64,000 bases of DNA from positions 32,658,839 to 32,722,838 of the forward strand of contig OV121091.1 of assembly GCA_921293015.1 (NCBI GenBank). Direction: 5' to 3'. Position 1 is the stretch's first letter, and each line of letters begins with the position of its first letter. The notes beneath the pieces were generated by a model. That model saw nothing but the letters and a program-made list of their open reading frames with translations, was not told the DNA's origin and searched no databases. The DNA comes from Phorcus lineatus (lineage: Eukaryota; Mollusca; Gastropoda; Trochida; Trochidae). The translations under genes and the position numbers were made by a program. This document shows positions 61,201-64,000 of this stretch, in pieces.

Positions 61201-62089
61201 CCATTGATTAAGTTTGGCATATGTGACTCCATCAACTCACGGAGTGGCTCTTTAACTGTAGCAGCTACTCGACAAGTTTGATAGGGAAGGATTTTTAAGT
61301 AAAAGTCAAATAAAAACGAAACACCTAAATTCAATCTGTACTGTTAAGTATGGAAAGATAAACCCTTTAGTTATTATATCCAATGGCTGACACATCTTAG
61401 AATTTTTATTTTAAGCCAGTGTGGCAGGGTGAAATAAAAGCATTCCTACTGGCTTTGGCCAGAGGGATATCTCTTTGGCTGAATCGGTAGAGTGTAGGAC
61501 TCTCACCCGGGGGTTCCGGGTTCGAATCCCGCGAGAGGTGATCTCACAATCACTTCTGTTACACCAGCAACATCAAATTCACCGCTACCCCTCTCTTTTC
61601 TGACAACACTGACAGACGACATCTTGTTTATGGGGTAGTTATGAATCCGATGACATTTAATAAATTAGGAAAATTTTCTAAAATGAAAAACTGGGCCATG
61701 GATGTAGTAGTTAAAGGTTTATCTTTCCATCCATGTGTTGTTGAAAATTAGATGTTTTTCTTGAATTACAAAGCAAAACCCTTTCCGGTCAAAATCGTCG
61801 GGAAGCTGCTATAAAATAAAAAAAGGCTTCGAACTCTCAACTTCGGGTGAGCAGTGATCCCACAAGAATCGAAGTTTGAGCCTTACTAAGTTACTGACAC
61901 CTGTAAATAAAAATATGAAGTTTCTTAATGCTTTAGCTCATGACTATAAGAAGTCTTACATTCTTTCTGGCCATTAGATTTTGATTTTTTACATTCAATT
62001 ATCCATTCATCATCTTCCACTGCTGACGAGAACGCAAATATAAGAATGAGAAAGAAAAATGTGCTCGCCATTCTCAATTTGTGCGCCAT
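34211..62089 (-). CDS. nemp1: nuclear envelope integral membrane protein (NEMP1/TMEM194 family), 8 exons, 429 aa
   Basis: Exons on the minus strand are 62089-61960, 53566-53436, 53044-52831, 37266-37194, 36937-36844, 35619-35273, 34866-34705 and 34349-34211. All junctions have AG/GT sites and fit in phase; 1290 nt gives 429 aa, close to the ~440 aa of vertebrate NEMP1. Residues 1-23 are a signal peptide (ends FAFSSA). A lumenal domain runs to ~160. Membrane segments lie at ~163-180, ~193-212 and three in ~217-315. The nucleoplasmic tail carries LLTEDEY, ETRKALEELR, SPDCDSW and RFARFVEG, which are family signatures. NEMP1 is an inner nuclear membrane protein reported to bind emerin and stiffen the nuclear envelope, notably in germ cells. 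Introns 1 and 3 are enlarged by retroelements. NEMP2 is a possible alternative paralogue name. Confidence 0.92.
35273..35619 (-). CDS. nemp1: NEMP exon with three membrane segments
   Basis: It encodes the most conserved NEMP block: a WQYVLGYISVTGLLSFAAVY helix, then YKFGPVTD, then LVQWTLQLVGLVFIFLGSQI, then a last helix ending FSVYKF. It ends AA/GTGAGT in phase 2. Confidence 0.92.
36040..36135 (-). mobile_element. 5'-truncated LINE 3' end (same family as the nested copies)
   Basis: GTTTAAACATATTTTTATTT followed by ATTGG/GGTTTGG-type sequence and a CAAGCAAAGCTTTGCTT hairpin matches, in order and orientation, the 3' ends at 42630-42710 and 42800-42880. It lies in NEMP intron 5. No target duplication was identified. 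Confidence 0.55.
37420..38640 (+). mobile_element. Penelope-like element, 5'-truncated
   Basis: It carries RT motifs and a C-terminal GIY-YIG endonuclease in the order used by Penelope-like elements. The left edge (37420-37485) carries CTTGCCCCTTCTTCAG and AACAACTTCTTTATTTG, which look like terminal-repeat sequence of such elements in inverted position. It is in NEMP intron 3, in the opposite orientation to the gene. Confidence 0.8.
37487..38622 (+). pseudogene. Penelope-like RT/GIY-YIG pseudogene
   Basis: The first part (to ~37830) has RT motif HGLPMGSPLSP and the catalytic box CWYRKVDDTFAI. The frame then shifts, and the second part (37803-38531) starts with NLPFLDISL and runs through the thumb to a GIY-YIG nuclease (GCVYKISC, NNYIGET, then RLKEHK). 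Another shift near 38515 leads to IEAINLKRLAPEINQDQG and LPSAW, the usual C-terminus. The N-terminal part of the RT is missing. With two frameshifts and the truncation it is inactive. Confidence 0.82.
39226..40947 (+). pseudogene. I-like LINE ORF1 (gag-like), one stop
   Basis: The frame runs from ATG 39226 for ~573 codons with a single TGA at 39490-39492; the next 28 codons up to 39577 stay open. Residues ~270-330 hold three CCHC knuckles (CRRCFEIGHTKHKC, CSKCCERKHNSDKC, CINCDTLGHSPLSNKC). A Gln/Asn/Lys-rich linker follows. This layout is that of nucleic-acid-binding ORF1 proteins of the I and Jockey groups. The end differs in frame from the overlapping 40808-41050 reading, so a small shift near the C-terminus is possible. 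Confidence 0.78.
40992..42614 (+). pseudogene. I-like LINE ORF2, first half (endonuclease and start of RT)
   Basis: It begins MANFTVLQQNVNGLG with the APE-type endonuclease motifs LLQETK, GGDFNAHN and IDHFP. There is a TAA at 41361-41363, after which the same frame continues. Frameshifts near 42265 and 42490 separate blocks that read GTASGIDQ and, in the next frame, SDSYRPVSLTS, which are RT motifs. It stops at 42614, where the inserted LINE begins. Confidence 0.78.
42615..42629. repeat. target-site duplication of LINE A, left copy
   Basis: GAAACAAACAAATTG, identical to 49008-49022. Both lie within the interrupted RT of the outer element. Confidence 0.92.
42690..42880 (-). other. conserved 3' stem-loop in LINE 3' UTRs
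   Basis: On the minus strand LINE A has ATAAGCCAACGGCTTGTTCG (about 42676-42695) and LINE B has ATAAGCCATTGGCTTGTTTG (about 42841-42860). The stem AAGCC/GGCTT is kept while the loop differs. It is a likely recognition structure for the element's RT. Confidence 0.55.
42774..42788. repeat. target-site duplication of LINE B, left copy
   Basis: AAAAACGATATATGT, identical to 48520-48534. Confidence 0.92.
43023..46367 (-). CDS. LINE B ORF2 protein (2A-like leader, APE endonuclease, RT)
   Basis: 1114 residues, uninterrupted. A hydrophobic leader leads into GDVHPNPGP (residues 62-70), a 2A-like motif. APE-type endonuclease follows: HLNVRSL (~80), ITETWLH, VGDFNIDY, and the catalytic SDH at ~276. 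RT motifs: NYRPVSLTCC, FCDISKAFDKV, GVPQGSVLGP and FADDTSIYV (~730). The C-terminus has CSCGAPYEDTIHYLFVC, a zinc-binding-like motif. No RNase H. This fits the CR1/L2-type LINEs of invertebrates. The exact start is uncertain; the M at 46367 is the first in the frame. Confidence 0.88.
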   Translation of the reverse strand: MINCLMGVDVDLYRQRIGVFHGKVHSSIKAKIDLNTYFLVLFFTSMGVRGIQVFLMLLICCGDVHPNPGPIIPNNKLDFKIIHLNVRSLKDKIDIISHEFKDYEVISITETWLHSDILDEDIKIPGFHLPFRQDRLTRGGGVAVYVRENIYVKRMEDLSVMGLEALWVKISCKNKHSLIGTFYRADKSNHYWDLIDMSIGNASDLDLDMTIVGDFNIDYLSVRKQRLVDLQTRYGLRQIISEPTRITEYSRTLIDLIFVSNYASVSSSGVLDPVCSDHCPVYLSLKYHKPCNVTFKRKIYNYSQIDIEGLISHLREVDWDTTINVDDIDILIEEFTETISGVCDKFIPNKIITVRNEDKPWMNSKIRRLIRKRNRKHKLAKKRKLPSDWGVFRSTRNKVISEIKRAKEQYYMKLDNVINVHSQNKKWWQLIKHYLKKTENSLSFPSIFHENVIYDEPTSIANILNEFFVNQSIVEDPLRPLPSPCIKTSNCLDSIELTQNDVQDVLLSLDVRKASGPDGIGNKFLKLAARLLSYPLTLAFNKSLNLAVFPKVWKIASVIPIHKKDSVNECSNYRPVSLTCCLSKVFEKCVHKYVFNYFRENNLISTLQSGFIPGDSTTYQLVDLYNFISSAMDKGKEVRAVFCDISKAFDKVWHKGLIYKLQSLGISGKLLEWFNSYLNERVQKVVINGYNSKYRSVSAGVPQGSVLGPLLFLVYINDLVENIDCNIRLFADDTSIYVIIDDPVQDAARLNRDLELISSWAQKWQVKFNPSKTETVHFSRKRSSGPFPKLYMQNSPINEVTEHKHLGLWFQKDANWNVQIDSLSDKVSPMINCLRSFKYRLSRKTLTTMYKSFIMPLFDYCSYIWDSCTVNQATMLENLQLDALRTICGATRGTSHNKLYKETNFLPLVERRRIQKLTLFYKMVNKRTPDYLNSLVPESVSEGNPYALRNSPNLQKIHVRTSSYAKSFLPNSVELWNSLPEDIRQIQSVNEFKNKITPNYKTPFGFDINTGNRFCQILHCRLRLECSDLNAHKVKRFISDDPSCSCGAPYEDTIHYLFVCPNYTTIRGTSFYFKYGYNMNDAMYGNLKLSESVNLSIINSVHDFITASKRFTLF
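46158..46190 (-). other. 2A-like motif in LINE B ORF2
   Basis: It encodes CCGDVHPNPGP after a hydrophobic stretch. Classical 2A ends D(V/I)ExNPGP; here His replaces Glu, so ribosome skipping is uncertain. Variants of this type are known at the N-terminus of CR1/L2-like LINE proteins, where they may act as signal sequences. Confidence 0.7.
46722..47037. repeat. 158-bp tandem duplication in the LINE B inter-ORF region
   Basis: 46722-46879 and 46880-47037 appear identical (landmarks CAAAAATACAAAAAGATAAA and ATATGAGGTGGCAAAATAAA). It lies between ORF1 and ORF2. The identity suggests a very recent duplication, or an assembly duplication. Confidence 0.85.
47100..47225 (-). promoter_or_regulatory. 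GC-rich, CCAAT/E-box-bearing segment between LINE B ORFs
   Basis: It carries two CCAAT-type sites in opposite directions (TGATTGG, CCAATCAG), an ACACGTGCAC E-box-like site and a local GC-rich core (GGGGTCGGCGGCGACG). It lies just after the ORF1 stop and 750 bp before ORF2. It could be an internal promoter for ORF2. This is inference from motif clustering only. Confidence 0.35.
47276..48184 (-). CDS. LINE B ORF1 protein (coiled coil and RRM-like)
   Basis: 302 residues. The N-terminus is basic and Ser-rich (SKRRRSSP, LSKRTRSLSD). A heptad-like coiled coil lies at ~105-140 (TDSLQKKVTELEDKLKAK). An RNA-binding-type domain follows (RRNNVRVYGI, DIERSHRTG, RPRPILVQF, KIFINDDLTKERARIA), and the tail is acidic. 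This is the layout of trimeric nucleic-acid chaperones encoded by ORF1 of several LINE groups. The ATG at 48184 follows a ~335-bp leader. It is intact and may be expressed if the element is transcribed. Confidence 0.85.
   Translation of the reverse strand: MTDTPCNSKRRRSSPISPQVDIPFSLSKRTRSLSDSSVFTVEEAGMENFDIVPQIIEAFNSSEVLEKVGVALAGVIMPQINLTLDSKLKSVKANKEKTDSLQKKVTELEDKLKAKDSQLDDIYQYSRRNNVRVYGINEEAGENTDEIMMKLAGKIGVKLLLQDIERSHRTGNPTNYTGDRPRPILVQFMSDRKKRELMRNLNKLRGQGGQSKIFINDDLTKERARIAADVRKLVVTRKLSGSWVRDGIIFAKKLDDHVSLITKRHQFDKLIESLKLRLRLKVSQEQRRMVEFTDVDDSDVED
48520..48534. repeat. target-site duplication of LINE B, right copy
   Basis: AAAAACGATATATGT, identical to 42774-42788. It marks the 5' end of LINE B inside the 3' UTR of LINE A. 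Confidence 0.92.
48643..49007 (-). pseudogene. LINE A ORF2 C-terminal fragment
   Basis: It reads NSGTRFSQIIHCRLKLGCSD, then CSCGHYNEDVTHYLFICRNY. The intact LINE B ends with the same order (NTGNRFCQILHCRLRLECSD, then CSCGAPYEDTIHYLFVCPNY). So it is the last ~120 residues of a related ORF2, read from within the element to its stop at 48643. Confidence 0.85.
49008..49022. repeat. target-site duplication of LINE A, right copy
   Basis: Same 15 bases as 42615-42629. Reading straight from 42629 into 49023 restores RT coding continuity of the outer element. Confidence 0.92.
49023..51007 (+). pseudogene. I-like LINE ORF2, second half (RT and RNase H)
   Basis: It resumes QNQSGYRKSYSTTDHIV with the RT motifs FLDFSKAFD, GTPQGSIISP and FADDGALW. 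There are frameshifts near 49350 and 49790. An RNase H domain follows from ~50250 (FTDCSK, then FTDSLSS, then WVPSHIGLIGNERADRAAK). Between the first two RNase H motifs a TAA at 50414-50416 sits at an apparent small deletion, so the usual catalytic Glu segment is absent. A zinc-like CPQCN...HHILFQC motif ends the protein. Confidence 0.78.
51130..52830. other. 3' tail of the outer LINE and remaining NEMP intron 3
   Basis: 51190-51680 is GC-richer and probably belongs to the LINE 3' region. From 51690 to 52830 it is AT-rich intron DNA with a short poly(A) at 52107-52118, possibly the end of an element. No gene seen. Confidence 0.4.
53567..55340. other. NEMP intron 1, left part
   Basis: AT-rich intron sequence with short ORFs only and no repeat I can define. 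Confidence 0.4.
55348..55368. other. short perfect hairpin at the broken end of the DIRS-like element
   Basis: CTTGACCGA and TCGGTCAAG are perfect complements around a 3-base loop. It lies next to the truncated recombinase, so it may mark the junction. Confidence 0.6.
55364..55969 (-). pseudogene. DIRS-like tyrosine recombinase, truncated
   Basis: It reads ALAPSTQAVYKCGVKAFLTF, TIRSYLSGVRFEYFKHG and then FYAFLRCGEF, which holds the first catalytic Arg. The reading loses similarity after about FVLRL and stops, so the H-x-x-R and Tyr parts of the active site are absent. No ATG is needed for this frame, which opens after a TAA at 55972-55970. The loss of the C-terminal half suggests a deletion or a rearranged end. 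Confidence 0.75.
56065..57603 (-). pseudogene. DIRS-like RT and RNase H, one in-frame stop
   Basis: It overlaps the gag end in another frame (INVPVLQSRLATHEDQQFV). RT motifs: LIIDLSAPH, KLDITDAFKLIP, FGSRSSPKIF and the catalytic box LLDDFLTID, with DD as in DIRS elements. A TAA at 56712-56710 interrupts it, and the same frame continues into RNase H with LDLYTDAAASLGYG, ALELYPIV, FFCDNYATV and DNHIADALSR, i.e. all four acidic residues. Only the single stop separates it from an open frame. Confidence 0.8.
57555..58909 (-). pseudogene. DIRS-like gag, one frameshift
   Basis: The first ORF (58909-58091) starts MPPIRKPRRTQTSRTANRPS and ends at TAG; the second (58088-57555) is in another frame. The sequence just before the first stop also reads YHIIEMHAQYQDQSF in the second frame, so one indel near 58110 links them. 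The second part has zinc-binding clusters: CQLCQDIGHLSQFC, then CNNFNSEKCVRQNCKFKHVC and CSVCRKPHPAKRC. These are typical of DIRS gag proteins. Confidence 0.72.
58911..61345. other. NEMP intron 1, right part
   Basis: 58911-59250 may still hold the 5' flank of the DIRS-like element. The rest is AT-rich with short, motif-free ORFs. Confidence 0.4.
61351..61730. mobile_element. inverted-repeat element (MITE-like) with an inner tRNA-like core
   Basis: The outer arms 61351-61387 and 61694-61730 are inverted copies (TGGAAAGATAAACC...TTTA) over about 37 bases with several differences. Inside, a second pair of arms at 61415-61432 and 61550-61568 (GCCAGTGTGGCAGGGTGA against a diverged complement) encloses a tRNA-like segment. 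No target duplication is clear. It looks like one short element inserted in another, or one composite family. Confidence 0.55.
61469..61541 (+). repeat. tRNA-like (SINE-type) segment
   Basis: It has an A box (TGGCTGAATCGGTAGAG), a B box (GGTTCGAATCC, 61519-61529) and a good T arm (CGGG/CCCG). The anticodon and acceptor stems do not pair well, so I do not call it a functional tRNA. Confidence 0.55.
61960..62089 (-). CDS. nemp1: NEMP first exon with signal peptide
   Basis: It begins MAHKLRMASTFFFLILIFAF and ends GAA T/GTAAGA in phase 1. The leftover T joins GC of the next exon to give Cys. A second in-frame ATG at residue 7 could also be used. Confidence 0.85.
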
Positions 62090-62398
62090 TGCAAATAGCC
62101 TCTAATCTCTGCTTTGGCTAAAAATTCATCGCAATCCGTATCTATCCAAAGTGAGATACAATTTTGGAATTGGATAATTATCCAATTCTTCTACAACATA
62201 TATAGAATATGTTCAAAGATGCAGTTTTAAATTGCCACGGAAAATATCCTAAATTTCTTTGTTTCGAGATTAAAAGAAAATCTTCTTCCGCTGAAGAAAT
62301 CAACTTCCGGTCAAAACAATTTCGATTGCCAGATTTACGCAGTTTTCATATGATTTCTTCCTTATCACCGATGGTTTAATAGTATTGTCTGTATCAAG
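62090..62398. promoter_or_regulatory. presumed bidirectional promoter between NEMP and RHEB
   Basis: 309 bp separate the two start codons. It contains ACTTCCGGT (62303-62311), an ETS/GABP-type site that is common in bidirectional promoters of housekeeping genes. No TATA box is placed well for either gene. Shared control is inferred from the layout. Confidence 0.5.
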
Positions 62399-62447
62399 AT
62401 GCCACCTAAACAGAGACGAATAGCCATAATGGGCTATAGATCCGTTG
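62399..62447 (+). CDS. rheb: RHEB first coding exon (small GTPase, partial)
   Basis: It encodes MPPKQRRIAIMGYRSV plus G, then a GTGAGT donor in phase 1. RHEB proteins start with a short basic stretch and KIAIMGYRSVGKSS, so this is the start of the P-loop (GYRSVGKS); the rest of the G domain must lie in exons beyond 64000. RHEB is the farnesylated GTPase that activates mTORC1 at the lysosome and is switched off by TSC2. Only 16 codons are seen, but the RSVG P-loop variant is distinctive for RHEB. Confidence 0.85.
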
Positions 62448-64000
62448 GTGAGTAGTTTATGTGTTTTAATTTTCGTTTACTTTTTCACATGTTTACAATG
62501 TTCCGTCTGAAAAAGCATGCTTCCACAAAGGTGACCTATTTTGGTTAGTACCTTATGACAGCTTGACAGCAGAATTTAAATCAAAAGACCTAATAGATGA
62601 ACGATATGTCATATTTTTCTCTGAAAGACATTCTCTCACAAATTAATTGTTCACTTTGAAATAAGGAAGATTGCATGCTAAGCACTTAGTAAAATATAAA
62701 CATTAATTTGAGCAATCCAACTTAAGAATATTTTAAACCAAATACATAGGCCAAAGTTTTCATGTGAAGTTTTACTTATAAGAGTCCTTGTAACATTAGT
62801 AACCGTCTCTTAAAAATTGTATAGTTTTCTTGAAGACAATAATTTCAAATCAGATGGTGCAAAAAAGCAATAGGGAAATGAAATAATATATATCATACCA
62901 TAGCAGTTAAATCAGCATAAGTGGTCAAGACTAGCTTTAAAGCACAACCGGGAAGACTTTAGTTACATCTCCTTTGCGATTCATCTCACATTTTAAAAGC
63001 TACTTGTTCTCTCATCTTGTTATGAAGGAAAAGCACAAGAATGTGAACTACCAAGTTCCTTGCACATCATAACCCATTTATTTCATATTTAAATCTTCAA
63101 CCTCAAAATCAAATCATTGAAAGATTAATGAGATTAAGGGCCAATGTCTCTATTTGTTTGATGGAGACAGCAGTGCAGGGTACTATGTTTTTGGCAATAT
63201 CTGTCCATCAGTCCATTGCATCTCAAAGCTTTGCAACTGTCACATTGGTGACACAAGTCAACTTTGGTGACTTGACATTTTCAAACTAACCACCACACTT
63301 TTGTCACTTTTCAAGCTTTCTTTTAAGTGATATCGTATGAGTGATAGCAACGAAGTCTGCAATTTTGGTGACAATCTACATTGATGGGTTTTAAGACCCA
63401 AATAAAGTTGTGTTGACTTTCTTTTGAGGGGTTACGGCTTATTCAGTCAAATTTTTAAACCTTAACAGTGCCGATCGGTTGAATTGAGTCGTCTTGTGCC
63501 AATCTCTTGTTTATTTTGTTTATGCAAACGCTTGTTTATGCAATACCTCATGAACTATTGTACTTTGTAATGTCTTCAAATTTGATGTTTTAAAAAAAAT
63601 TGGAAAACACACAAGTACCCCCTGTCTTCTTGCTATATCTCATGGCACTTTTCATGTTATTTAAATATGCGGTAACACAAATTTATGCTCTCTATCATTC
63701 TTTTTCCTTTTAATGAGGCCAAGACAAATGCTGTGTTTCAATTAACCGTGTAAGATCCATTTTATATGCAACTCAATGTTTATAATAGGAAAACAATGTT
63801 GGCAAACACAATCCGTTGAGGCAATTTGTTTTATTTTTCAATAAATTAACATTCAGGATATCAAAATTTGTAGGTCTTGATACTATGAATTAATCTATAC
63901 CTTTAATAATTTTACTTTTGTTTTGATATTGTGATAAAGAATTGTATATTGGTATATTAAATTAACTTGGATAAAACGACTGCTATCAACAAATGGTGTA
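62448..64000. other. rheb: RHEB intron 1 (open at the window edge)
   Basis: AT-rich sequence with no second exon in phase that I could recognise. Confidence 0.55.

Noticed and set aside
61469-61541. tRNA gene on the plus strand
   Set aside because: Only the T arm folds well; the anticodon and acceptor arms fail, and it lies inside an inverted-repeat element.

Overview
This is an animal nuclear genome window: AT-rich, intron-rich, with split genes whose exons join in phase, and with metazoan genes (NEMP, RHEB). The repeat content (tandem-core hairpin elements like the 'pearl' elements of oysters, tRNA-derived SINEs, CR1/L2-like, I-like, Penelope-like, DIRS-like and Tc1/mariner elements) suggests a mollusc or another lophotrochozoan. 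The species cannot be named from the sequence.

Four host genes are visible. (1) At 5323-3068, minus strand, three in-phase exons encode a small secreted, cysteine-bearing protein of unknown function; its 3' end was not found. (2) At 24963-7402, minus strand, a 15-exon gene encodes a ~1002-residue protein with an N-terminal DUF4470-type region and a C-terminal MYND zinc finger. All 14 junctions keep the frame. (3) At 62089-34211, minus strand, eight in-phase exons encode a 429-residue NEMP-family nuclear envelope membrane protein over ~28 kb. (4) At 62399-62447, plus strand, the first coding exon of RHEB begins 309 bp from the NEMP start codon; the two genes are divergent and probably share a promoter. 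The rest of RHEB lies beyond the window. A weaker candidate first exon with a signal peptide lies at 1055-1280, plus strand.

Most of the remaining DNA is mobile elements and repeats inside introns. NEMP intron 3 (37267-52830) holds a 5'-truncated Penelope-like element and a decayed I-like LINE with RNase H. The LINE is split by a truncated CR1/L2-like LINE, which is itself split by a full-length LINE with intact ORFs. Two different perfect 15-bp target duplications prove the order. NEMP intron 1 holds a broken DIRS-like tyrosine-recombinase element and an inverted-repeat element with a tRNA-like core. The introns of the DUF4470-MYND gene hold a Tc1-like transposon, shreds of a second one, and several tandem-core repeats. 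Between these genes lie a SINE, a 155-bp inverted-repeat element made around an (AT)n tract, and a ~1.1-kb, 31-bp minisatellite.

The strongest points for a second look are the three-layer nested retrotransposon, the intact LINE with a 2A-like motif, the NEMP-RHEB head-to-head pair, the uncharacterised secreted gene, and the short inverted-repeat elements. I found no operon-like system, CRISPR array or virus.
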